Shown here in pieces: positions 8,781 to 15,817 of a stretch of 64,000 nt of DNA. Source of the DNA: Rhodoferax_B sp049316285 (GTDB taxonomy: Bacteria > Pseudomonadota > Gammaproteobacteria > Burkholderiales > Burkholderiaceae_C); the NCBI RefSeq assembly GCF_049316285.1, contig NZ_JBMOXA010000002.1, positions 1-64,000 of the forward strand. The letters run 5' to 3'. Below the pieces are notes generated by a model. It ran no database searches. It saw nothing but the letters and a program-made list of their open reading frames with translations, and had not been told where the DNA came from. Numbering within the stretch: position 1 is the stretch's first letter; the number at the start of each line of letters is the position of its first letter. The position numbers were made by a program, and so were the translations under genes.

Positions 8781-9223
8781 TTCAGGACTTCTAAGATGGA
8801 GGACGGAATACGCATGGGTTTGAAGGTTTCGGCATGTACCCAGCCGAGGCGGATCTGGCCGGCGCACAACAATTGCGGGGCCTGGGCGCGGTCTGCGCCG
8901 TTGACCAGCAACACTTCCTGAGCAATTGAGATCGAGGCGCGGCCAGTTTGTTCCATGGCAGCTGTAATGATAAGTTCATCATCCAATCGGGCTGGGCGAT
9001 GGTATTGCACGTTGGTGGCGCTGACCACAAACATGCAGCCGCTTTGTTCTTTCAGCGTGCTTTGCGCAATGCCGGCCTGGCGCAGCCACTCGGTGCGTGC
9101 GCGCTCCATGAACTTCAGGTAGTTGGCATAAAACACAATGCCGCCCGCGTCCGTGTCTTCCCAATACACGCGAACGGGCCAGCGGAAGGCGGAAAGCGAG
9201 GCCGTGCTGTGGTCTTGGCTCAT
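8777..9223 (-). CDS. ybgC: Tol-Pal associated acyl-CoA thioesterase YbgC
   Basis: 148-residue hot-dog-fold thioesterase, first gene of the tol cluster. The active-site segment YWEDTDAGGIVFYANYLKFMERAR is intact; D25 corresponds to the catalytic Asp of E. coli YbgC. Known family members hydrolyse short or medium acyl-CoA and have been linked to phospholipid metabolism at the inner membrane. It sits 6 bases downstream of the aminotransferase stop, on the same strand, so the aminotransferase may be read through into this operon... in the direction of transcription ybgC itself leads tolQRA. Confidence 0.93.
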   Translation of the reverse strand: MSQDHSTASLSAFRWPVRVYWEDTDAGGIVFYANYLKFMERARTEWLRQAGIAQSTLKEQSGCMFVVSATNVQYHRPARLDDELIITAAMEQTGRASISIAQEVLLVNGADRAQAPQLLCAGQIRLGWVHAETFKPMRIPSSILEVLK

Positions 9224-9229
9224 GCGGCT

Positions 9230-10414
9230 TTAGCCGAGCATGGCACGCAGCCGTGCCACCGAGGTCTGCAATTGTTCGAGGGAATTGGCAAACGAGAAAC
9301 GCACGAAGTTGGCCGTCTCAGCTGTGCCGAAATCGCGTCCTGGCGTGATGGCCAGGTGGGCGCGGTGCATCACCTCAAACGCAAAGTCCCAGCTGTCTTT
9401 GATGCCCAGCTTTTGGCAGAGTTTGCTGCAGTCGGCCCAGACGTAGAACGCACCATCGGCCTCGACCGGAATGTCAAACCCCAGCTCGCGCAGGGCGGGC
9501 ACAAAGTAGTCGCGGCGCGCCTTGAATTCGGCGCGACGGCGTTCGTATTCGGCCAGCGAGGCCGGCTCAAAACACGCCAGTGCCGCGTATTGCGACACCG
9601 TGCTGGGGCAGATGAACAGGTTTTGCGCCATGCGCTCAATCACCGGCACCAGTGCCTCGGGCACCACCAGCCAACCCAGGCGCCAGCCGGTCATGTTGAA
9701 GTATTTGCTGAAGCTGTTGACGCTGATGACGTTGTCGTCCAGGCCCAGCGCGCTGTGGCCGAAGGTCTCGTCGTAGCTCAGGCCCAGGTAGATCTCGTCG
9801 ATCAAGGTCACGCCGCCACGGCTGCGCACCACGTCGATGATTTGCCGCAGTGCGTCGGGGTGGATGGAGGTGCCGGTGGGGTTGGACGGTGACGCCAGCA
9901 GCACGGCACGGGTCTTGTCGCTCCAGGCCGCAGCCACCTTCTCGGCGCTGAGCTGGTAACGCTCGGCCGCCGTGGTGGGGATCAACACCGCCTTGCCTTC
10001 TGCAGCGCTCACAAAGTGGCGGTTGCAGGGGTAGCTGGGGTCAGGCATCAACACTTCGTCGCCGGGGTTGAACAGCGCCAGGCAGGCCAACTGCAAGGCA
10101 GCCGAGGCCCCGGCCGTGACCACGATGCGGCTGGCCGGCACTTCCAGGCCGAAGCGGCTGCGGTACCACTGGCTGATGTGCTCGCGCAGCGCCGGCAGGC
10201 CCAGCGCCTGGGTGTACTGCGTGCTGCCAGCGCTGATGCAGCGTTGCGCGGCTTCTTGCACCAGGGGTGGGGCGGTGAAGTCGGGTTCGCCAATGTTCAG
10301 GAAGATCATCGGCTGGTCGCTGTGCGCCACCTCTTGGGCCAAGGTGGATGCGGCCTTGGCCACCTCCATCACATAAAACGGTTCAATGGCTTCGGCGCGG
10401 CGAGAAATCTGCAT
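9230..10414 (-). CDS. Pyridoxal-phosphate-dependent aminotransferase, class I/II
   Basis: 394-residue fold-type I aminotransferase. The PLP lysine lies in SVNSFSKYFNMTGWRLGWLV, and NPTGT and the C-terminal FVRFSFA Arg are present. Substrate is not determinable; alanine/aspartate-type (AlaC/AspC-like) transamination is the family's usual role. I prefer the ATG at 10414; three TTG codons just upstream could extend it by four residues. It lies between nusB (80 bases upstream) and ybgC (6 bases downstream), all on the minus strand, so it may bridge the rib-nusB and ybgC-tol transcripts. Confidence 0.9.
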   Translation of the reverse strand: MQISRRAEAIEPFYVMEVAKAASTLAQEVAHSDQPMIFLNIGEPDFTAPPLVQEAAQRCISAGSTQYTQALGLPALREHISQWYRSRFGLEVPASRIVVTAGASAALQLACLALFNPGDEVLMPDPSYPCNRHFVSAAEGKAVLIPTTAAERYQLSAEKVAAAWSDKTRAVLLASPSNPTGTSIHPDALRQIIDVVRSRGGVTLIDEIYLGLSYDETFGHSALGLDDNVISVNSFSKYFNMTGWRLGWLVVPEALVPVIERMAQNLFICPSTVSQYAALACFEPASLAEYERRRAEFKARRDYFVPALRELGFDIPVEADGAFYVWADCSKLCQKLGIKDSWDFAFEVMHRAHLAITPGRDFGTAETANFVRFSFANSLEQLQTSVARLRAMLG

Positions 10415-10493
10415 GGACAACAACAATGGATCTGGAGAAGTGAAAAGTCAGCGTGGCCTGCGGCAGGCCACGCCTTGGCGCCCAGCGGCAGGG

Positions 10494-11048
10494 TCAGCCG
10501 CGCGGCTTGCCGCCTTGGCCCTTGGCCTGCTCGGCGGCGATCTCGGTCGTGCGTAGCTTTTGCGCCAGACCATTGAGGATGCCGTTCACATACTTGTGGC
10601 CGTCGGTGCCGCCAAACTCCTTGGCCATCTCAATACATTCGTTCAGCACCACACGCCATGGCACGTCCAGGCAGTGTTGCAACTCGTAGGCGCCAATCCA
10701 CATCACGCCGTGTTCAATCGGCGAGATCTCGGCCATGGGGCGGTCGAGCAGCGGCGTGATGAGTGTGTCCAACTCTTCGGCTTGTGCAATGCAGCCATGC
10801 AGCAGCGCGTCGTAATGCGCCGAGTCGGCCTTGTGAAAGCCCGCCAGGTCGCGTGTGAACGCGTCGATGGCAGCAGGCGTGTTGCGGCCCACCAGGTGCT
10901 GGTAAAGCGCCTGCAGCGCAAACTCACGGGCGCGGCTGCGCTCGGACTTGGCGGAGGCTTTGCGTGCACCGGTGCTGGTCAGGCCGGCGCGCGATTGGCG
11001 GGCTGGCTTGTCGGCCGAGGGGCTTGCGTTTTCAGGGATATCGCTCAT
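10494..11048 (-). CDS. nusB: Transcription antitermination factor NusB
   Basis: 184-residue protein that binds boxA RNA together with S10 (NusE) in rRNA antitermination. The NusB fold is clear in RSRAREFALQALYQHLVG (about residues 38-55), ISPIEHGVMWIGAYEL and VVLNECIEMAKEFGGTDGHKYVNGIL. An N-terminal 35-residue basic, Ala/Ser-rich extension precedes the domain, as in other Comamonadaceae. Start overlaps the ribH stop (ATGA); ribH-nusB is a classic pair. Confidence 0.97.
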   Translation of the reverse strand: MSDIPENASPSADKPARQSRAGLTSTGARKASAKSERSRAREFALQALYQHLVGRNTPAAIDAFTRDLAGFHKADSAHYDALLHGCIAQAEELDTLITPLLDRPMAEISPIEHGVMWIGAYELQHCLDVPWRVVLNECIEMAKEFGGTDGHKYVNGILNGLAQKLRTTEIAAEQAKGQGGKPRG

Positions 11049-11521
11049 CGCAGTTGTTCCATCAGGTTGGCCATTTCGACGGCCACACGCGCGGCGTCGC
11101 GGCCTTTGTCGGTTTGGCGGGCCACGGCTTGTTCAAGGTTTTCGGTGGTCAGGATCGCATTGGCGATGGGCATCTGGTAGTCCAGCCCGATGCGGCTGAC
11201 GCTGGCGCCCGACTCGTTGGCCACCAGTTCAAAGTGGTAGGTTTCGCCGCGGATGATGCAGCCCAGCGCAATCAATGCGTCAAACTGCTCCTGCTCTGCC
11301 ATGGCTTGCAGGGCCACCGGCACTTCGAGTGCACCGGGGACTTGCACGTGCACCACGTTTTTCTGTTGCACACCAAGCTCTGCCAACTCGGCCTTGCAGG
11401 CGGCGGCCAAAGCATTGGTGATGTCGGCGTTGAAGCGCGCCTGCACAATGCCTATGCGCAGCTTTTGCCCATCCATCTCGGGGGCTTGTGGGTCGTAGTG
11501 GCCTTGGTTGGCACCAAACAT
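11045..11521 (-). CDS. ribH: 6,7-dimethyl-8-ribityllumazine synthase
   Basis: 158-residue lumazine synthase; condenses the pyrimidine from RibD with 3,4-dihydroxybutanone 4-phosphate from RibB to give the riboflavin precursor, usually as an icosahedral shell. Visible features: IGIVQARFNADIT near the N-terminus, VPGALEVPVALQ and ALGCIIRGETYHFELV (substrate and phosphate binding). Four bases separate it from ribBX upstream, and it overlaps nusB downstream. Confidence 0.97.
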   Translation of the reverse strand: MFGANQGHYDPQAPEMDGQKLRIGIVQARFNADITNALAAACKAELAELGVQQKNVVHVQVPGALEVPVALQAMAEQEQFDALIALGCIIRGETYHFELVANESGASVSRIGLDYQMPIANAILTTENLEQAVARQTDKGRDAARVAVEMANLMEQLR

Positions 11522-11525
11522 ATTG

Positions 11526-12674
11526 TTATTCCTTCGTAGTGTTTTGTTTGGCGAGGTAGCCCACGGTCTCCAGCCCGTAGCCGGTCATGCTGGGCATGCG
11601 GCGCGGTTGGCCAAGCAGGCGCATGCGTGTCACGCCGCATTCGCGCAGAATCTGTGCGCCCACGCCGTAGGTGCGCAGGTCCATGCGGCCACGCTCGGGC
11701 GCCTGGGCCGGGCGGGCTGTGCCTTCGAATTGAGACAGCAACTCGCTGGCGCTTTCGCCGCAGTTCAGCAGCACGGCCACACCTTTGCCTTCGGAGGCGA
11801 TGTGGCGCAGGCTGGCGTCCAGGCTCCATGAATGCATGGGGCTGTTGACTTCCAGCAGGTCGATCACCGACAGCGGTTCGTGCACGCGTACATCGACCAC
11901 GGCTTCGGCTGACCATTCACCCATGACCAGCGCCAGGTGTAATTCGCCGCTGGGGGTGTCGCGGAAGGCGTGGGCGGTGAAGGCGCCAAAGGCGGTTTGA
12001 ATCGGGCGGCAGCCAACCTTCTTGACCAGCGAATCGTTGCGGCTGCGGTACTCGATCAGGTCGGCAATGGTGCCTATCTTCAGGCCGTGTTGCGCGGCGA
12101 AGATTTGCAGGTCCGGCAGGCGGGCCATGGTGCCGTCGTCGTTCATCACTTCGCAGATGACGGACGAGGGGCTGCAGCCAGCCATCACCGCCAGGTCGCA
12201 ACCGGCTTCGGTATGGCCGGCGCGCATCAGCACGCCACCATCCACCGCTTGCAGCGGGAAGATGTGGCCGGGTTGCACCAGGTCGGCGGCGGTGGCGTTG
12301 GCGGCCACTGCGGCTTGTACGGTGCGCGAGCGGTCGGCGGCGGAGATGCCGGTGGTCACGCCTTCTGCGGCTTCAATCGACACCGTAAAGGCGGTGGCGT
12401 GTTTGGCGCCGTTGCGCGCCACCATGGGCGGCAGTTGCAGGCGTTCGCACATTTCGCGCGACAGCGTGAGGCAGATCAGGCCACGTGCGTAACGCGCCAT
12501 GAAGTTAATGGCTTCGGGTGTGACATGGTCAGACGCCAGCACCAGGTCACCTTCGTTTTCACGGTCTTCTTCGTCCACCAGGATGACCATGCGCCCGGCG
12601 CGCATGTCGGCCACGATGTCTTCGACGGGAGAGATGCCGGCTGGGGTCAGGCCAGCGGGGAGGGAGGTGGACAT
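11526..12674 (-). CDS. ribBX: 3,4-dihydroxy-2-butanone-4-phosphate synthase with degenerate GTP cyclohydrolase II domain (RibBX type)
   Basis: 382 residues. The N-terminal half (about 1-205) is an intact RibB domain: DEEDRENEGDLVLASDHV at residues 34-51 and the HTEAGCDLAV segment, so it should make 3,4-dihydroxybutanone 4-phosphate from ribulose 5-phosphate. The C-terminal half (about 215-382) resembles GTP cyclohydrolase II, but the zinc-binding stretch with three Cys found in active RibA (GDVFGSLRCDCG) is replaced by RVHEPLSVIDLLEVNSP with no Cys. It should therefore not hydrolyse GTP; RibA must be encoded elsewhere. This matches the known proteobacterial RibBX variant. Start at 12674 chosen from the RibB alignment; it may also be annotated ribBA or ribB. 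Confidence 0.92.
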   Translation of the reverse strand: MSTSLPAGLTPAGISPVEDIVADMRAGRMVILVDEEDRENEGDLVLASDHVTPEAINFMARYARGLICLTLSREMCERLQLPPMVARNGAKHATAFTVSIEAAEGVTTGISAADRSRTVQAAVAANATAADLVQPGHIFPLQAVDGGVLMRAGHTEAGCDLAVMAGCSPSSVICEVMNDDGTMARLPDLQIFAAQHGLKIGTIADLIEYRSRNDSLVKKVGCRPIQTAFGAFTAHAFRDTPSGELHLALVMGEWSAEAVVDVRVHEPLSVIDLLEVNSPMHSWSLDASLRHIASEGKGVAVLLNCGESASELLSQFEGTARPAQAPERGRMDLRTYGVGAQILRECGVTRMRLLGQPRRMPSMTGYGLETVGYLAKQNTTKE

Positions 12675-12699
12675 GCGGAGAGCTTTCGGCGAATCTAGA

Positions 12700-13353
12700 T
12701 TAAACGGGCGGCAAGGGTTTGAGCGCGGCCGTGGCAGGGCTGGCCTGGAGCATGCGCTCCACATAGCGCGCGATCAGGTCGATCTCGAGGTTGACCTGGC
12801 CACCCTCGCGCAGCGCGCCCAGGGCGGTGTTTTCTACCGTGTGCGGAATCAGGTTGATGTGGACTTCGCAGCCGCCGTCCACGTCGATCGCCTTGTTCAC
12901 CGTGAGGCTGACGCCGTTGACGGTGATGGAGCCTTTGTAGGCCAGGTACTTGGCCAGGCTCAGCGGCGCCAGAATGGTCAGCAGCCAGCTTTCGCCCACC
13001 TGGGCAAAGTGGCTCACGCTGCCAATGCCGTCCACATGGCCCGAAACAATGTGGCCGCCCAGGCGGTCGTGCGCGCGCAGGGCTTTTTCCAGATTGACTG
13101 GGCCAGGGGCGTCGAGGCTGGTGGTTTTGTCTAGGGATTCGGCGGAGATGTCGATGGTGAACCGGCGCTGCGCCAGGTCCAGCGACGTTGCCGTCATGCA
13201 GGCGCCATTGAGGGCAATGCTGTCCCCCAGGCCCACGTCGTCAAGATACCCGGCCGGGGTCTCGATGGTGAGACGCTTGCCGAACGAAGAAGAGCTACCC
13301 AGGTCGTGCACGGCGACGATGCGCCCCACGCCGGTGATGATTCCGGTGAACAT
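12700..13353 (-). CDS. ribE: Riboflavin synthase, alpha chain
   Basis: 217-residue enzyme that dismutates two lumazines to riboflavin. The start MFTGIITGVG is diagnostic. Two lumazine-binding repeats follow (about residues 1-97 and 98-200), each with an LTVN/LTIE and VNLE-type strand pattern; VSGHVDGIG and INLIPHTVENTALG lie in the second. Between ribD (82-base gap) and ribBX (25 bases). Some annotations call this gene ribC. Confidence 0.96.
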   Translation of the reverse strand: MFTGIITGVGRIVAVHDLGSSSSFGKRLTIETPAGYLDDVGLGDSIALNGACMTATSLDLAQRRFTIDISAESLDKTTSLDAPGPVNLEKALRAHDRLGGHIVSGHVDGIGSVSHFAQVGESWLLTILAPLSLAKYLAYKGSITVNGVSLTVNKAIDVDGGCEVHINLIPHTVENTALGALREGGQVNLEIDLIARYVERMLQASPATAALKPLPPV

Positions 13354-13435
13354 CGCGCTATTTTCGCAGGGTTTACGTGAGCTTGTGCCGCAAAAGCGCA
13401 ATGTCCGGATGGATGGCCCTCAAATCATGCGCGAA

Positions 13436-14617
13436 TCAGGTCTCCAGCGCGACGGGCAGCGCGCCGAATCGGTCACGGCCCGGCGGTTGGGCGAGGATGC
13501 GGATGTCCGGCCCGACGCGCTCCACCGACTTGAATTCAAGCGCCATGCCTTGCTCCAGTGATGTGTAGGGCCCGAGGTTGCTCATGCCCAGGCCTTGGCC
13601 CAGCAGCTTGGGCGCGAGGTACAGCAGAATTTCATCGACCAGCCCTTCGCGCAGCAGCGAACCATTGAGTTTGTGGCCTGCTTCCACATGCAATTCGTTG
13701 ATCTCGCGCTGAGCCAGATCGCACAGCATGGCCGCCAGATCGACTTTTTGCTCGCTGCCGGCTTGCCTGCCTGGCATGTGGACCACCGTGGCGCCCTTGG
13801 CTTGTATTGCCGAAACCTTGGCATTATTTTGGCTTGTGGTGTAGATGTATGTGGTGCGACCAGCTATGAAAAGTGCAGCGTCCACCGGTGTTTCAAGTCT
13901 ACTGTCCACCACCACGAGATGGGGCTGGCGTGGTGTATCCACCAAACGCACGTCCAGCCGCGGGTTGTCTTCCAGCACCGTGCCTATGCCGGTCAAGATG
14001 GCCGAGGCGCGTGCGCGCCAGGCATGGCCGTCGGTACGTGCGGCTTCGCTGGTAATCCATTGGCTGGCGCCGTTGGCAAGCGCGGTTTGGCCATCCAGCG
14101 AGGTCGCGGCCTTCATCCGCACCCAAGGCGTTTTGCGCAGCATGCGGCTGAAGAAACCGATGTTCTGCGCCCAGGCTTGGGCCGCGCCAGGGCCAACTTC
14201 CACTTCTACGCCAGCCGCACGCAGCCGTGCAAAACCCTGGCCGCCCACCAGCGGATTGGGGTCTGGCAGCGCGGCGACCACGCGGCCAATGCCAGCGGCC
14301 ACCAGCGCATCACAGCAGGGTCCGGTGCGGCCGTGGTGGGCGCAGGGCTCGAGGGTGACATAGGCCGTGGCGCCGCGTACGTCGTGCCCCTGGGCCGCGG
14401 CATCGCGCAGCGCCATGATTTCGGCGTGCGGGCCACCGACCTGTTGGGTGTGGCCGCTGCCGATGATGTCGCCCTGCGGGCTGATCAGCACACAGCCGAC
14501 TCCAGGGTTGGGCGAGGCAATGCGGCTGGCTTGCTCGGCTTGGGCGAGGGCCAGGGCCATGCCGTGGTGGATGCTGTTGAGCGTGGGCGGGCGAAGTGAA
14601 TCGGGAGATGAACTCAA
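13436..14617 (-). CDS. ribD: Bifunctional riboflavin deaminase/reductase RibD
   Basis: 393 residues: N-terminal pyrimidine deaminase domain with zinc ligands in GGPHAEIMAL (H64-A-E66) and EPCAHHGRTGPC (C92, C101), and a C-terminal NADPH-dependent reductase domain (about 160-375). It catalyses two successive steps after GTP cyclohydrolase II. The start is TTG at 14617: a good ribosome-binding site (GAGG) lies six bases upstream, and no in-frame ATG occurs before MALALAQ at residue 20, which is too late for the domain. It sits 36 bases after the TonB-like gene of the pilus operon, so it may be partly read from there. No FMN riboswitch fits in that gap. Confidence 0.95.
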   Translation of the reverse strand: MSSSPDSLRPPTLNSIHHGMALALAQAEQASRIASPNPGVGCVLISPQGDIIGSGHTQQVGGPHAEIMALRDAAAQGHDVRGATAYVTLEPCAHHGRTGPCCDALVAAGIGRVVAALPDPNPLVGGQGFARLRAAGVEVEVGPGAAQAWAQNIGFFSRMLRKTPWVRMKAATSLDGQTALANGASQWITSEAARTDGHAWRARASAILTGIGTVLEDNPRLDVRLVDTPRQPHLVVVDSRLETPVDAALFIAGRTTYIYTTSQNNAKVSAIQAKGATVVHMPGRQAGSEQKVDLAAMLCDLAQREINELHVEAGHKLNGSLLREGLVDEILLYLAPKLLGQGLGMSNLGPYTSLEQGMALEFKSVERVGPDIRILAQPPGRDRFGALPVALET

Positions 14618-14653
14618 GCTAACCTCATGTGGAATCGGTCTTGCCGCAGGCCA

Positions 14654-15301
14654 TCAATCACGGCTAATGACGATTTCAATACGGCGAAAGTTGGGAACGG
14701 CCAGATTGTTACGCATGGCGGGCCGGAGTTGCGTCAGATCGAACTCCGAGAGCGCGCGCATCAAGAGATCGCGCGGCTGCGCATCCGGGGCGAGTTCCCA
14801 GCGGTCGATTTGACCGGTGGCTGAGATCCAAACCCAGATTTCGGCCCGTACGCTGCTCAGCCGGGGAAGAGTTTCGGGGTGAACGAGCCAATCACCGAGC
14901 GGTTTGGCGGGGCGATCAACCTCGTCGAATGAGAAATAGCCGTCGAGGACCGGAGGGGCGCTGGCGGCTTCTGCCAATGGCTGTGATGGGCCGGTCTGAG
15001 GTGGCGAAGTTGGTAAGGCGGTTGCGGAAAGAGGCTCCTGGTGGGGCTCTTTCACCGGTCTGTGCATAGGTGAGACTTTTTCAACCCTGGCGGGTTCGGT
15101 CGGTACAGTCTGTTCGGACGCAAGTGGCGCTGCGGGTCTTGCGACTACGGAAACGGTCTTGTCTGTGTCAATGCTGGCGGTGATGTAAAGCACTGTCGGC
15201 AATACACGCGTGGTGGTTCTGGGCCAACTCCAATACAGGACACCCCCGTGCGCTGCCAGTACCAGTCCCGCAACTACGCTGAATCGCGTCGAGCGGCGCA
15301 T
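14654..15301 (-). CDS. TonB-like periplasmic protein of unknown function, last gene of the minor-pilin operon
   Basis: 215 residues, not matched to a named family. One N-terminal membrane anchor (about residues 8-25) is followed by a Pro/Ser/Thr/Glu-rich linker (about 60-115) and a compact C-terminal domain (about 120-215) with EIWVWISATGQIDRWEL, which resembles the beta-strands of TonB/TolA C-terminal domains. The overall plan (anchor, Pro-rich spacer, small domain) is that of an energy transducer, but no TonB box partner or ExbBD pair is near. It lies 26 bases downstream of pilE, so a role with pilus or envelope assembly is an inference from context. Confidence 0.6.
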   Translation of the reverse strand: MRRSTRFSVVAGLVLAAHGGVLYWSWPRTTTRVLPTVLYITASIDTDKTVSVVARPAAPLASEQTVPTEPARVEKVSPMHRPVKEPHQEPLSATALPTSPPQTGPSQPLAEAASAPPVLDGYFSFDEVDRPAKPLGDWLVHPETLPRLSSVRAEIWVWISATGQIDRWELAPDAQPRDLLMRALSEFDLTQLRPAMRNNLAVPNFRRIEIVISRD

Positions 15302-15327
15302 GCCAACCTGCTTTTGCTGCAGCGCAA

Positions 15328-15816
15328 TTACTTCCAGCAGTAAGCCATGGCTTCGTTGAAGCTGGCGCCGGCTTTGGTTGAATAGTTGGCGATTGAGCGA
15401 CGCCCCAGGTGATTAACGCTAAAGTCACCGCAGCGGTCTTGCCTCATCGCGCCACTTGCGGAGCGTGTCGCGGTGATGGTGTAACTATCTCTCGTGGGGG
15501 CACTCACTTCCAGGGCGTAGAGCTTGGCTTGAGTGGTGTCGGGTGGCGACTGGCTGAAGCGCGCGGGGAACTGGCTGGAGTCGGTAACCGCGGTATCCGC
15601 GCTATTTTTGTCGTAGCGGTAGTTCTCCGTGTAGAAGCGCTCCATCCATTGCTGACCGGCCAGCAAGGTCGCTTGCGCTTCGGCACGCCGTCCTTTGGCA
15701 ACCTGCTCGGTATAGCTCGGATAGGCAATCGCGGCCAAGATGGCCACCACCACCACGGTGATCATGACTTCAATGAGTGTGAAGCCTTGTTGTGTTCGTT
15801 GAATTTTTCGCATCAT
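15328..15816 (-). CDS. pilE: Type IV minor pilin PilE
   Basis: 162-residue type IV pilin-like protein. The prepilin site QQG|FTLIEVM is intact (Gly -1, Phe +1, Glu +5), followed by the hydrophobic helix. Two Cys near the C-terminus (CGDFSV ... AYCWK) can close the D-region loop. The start is the first of two ATGs at 15816/15813, one base after the pilY1 stop, indicating tight coupling. The family position after pilY1 is that of PilE minor pilins, which help initiate pilus assembly. Confidence 0.9.
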   Translation of the reverse strand: MMRKIQRTQQGFTLIEVMITVVVVAILAAIAYPSYTEQVAKGRRAEAQATLLAGQQWMERFYTENYRYDKNSADTAVTDSSQFPARFSQSPPDTTQAKLYALEVSAPTRDSYTITATRSASGAMRQDRCGDFSVNHLGRRSIANYSTKAGASFNEAMAYCWK

Positions 15817-15817
15817 C

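Noticed and set aside
13390..13415. GTCCGGATGG-like block between ribE and ribD, similar to the 3' end of the FMN riboswitch
   Set aside because: It is on the plus strand while the rib genes are on the minus strand, and none of the other FMN aptamer blocks are present.
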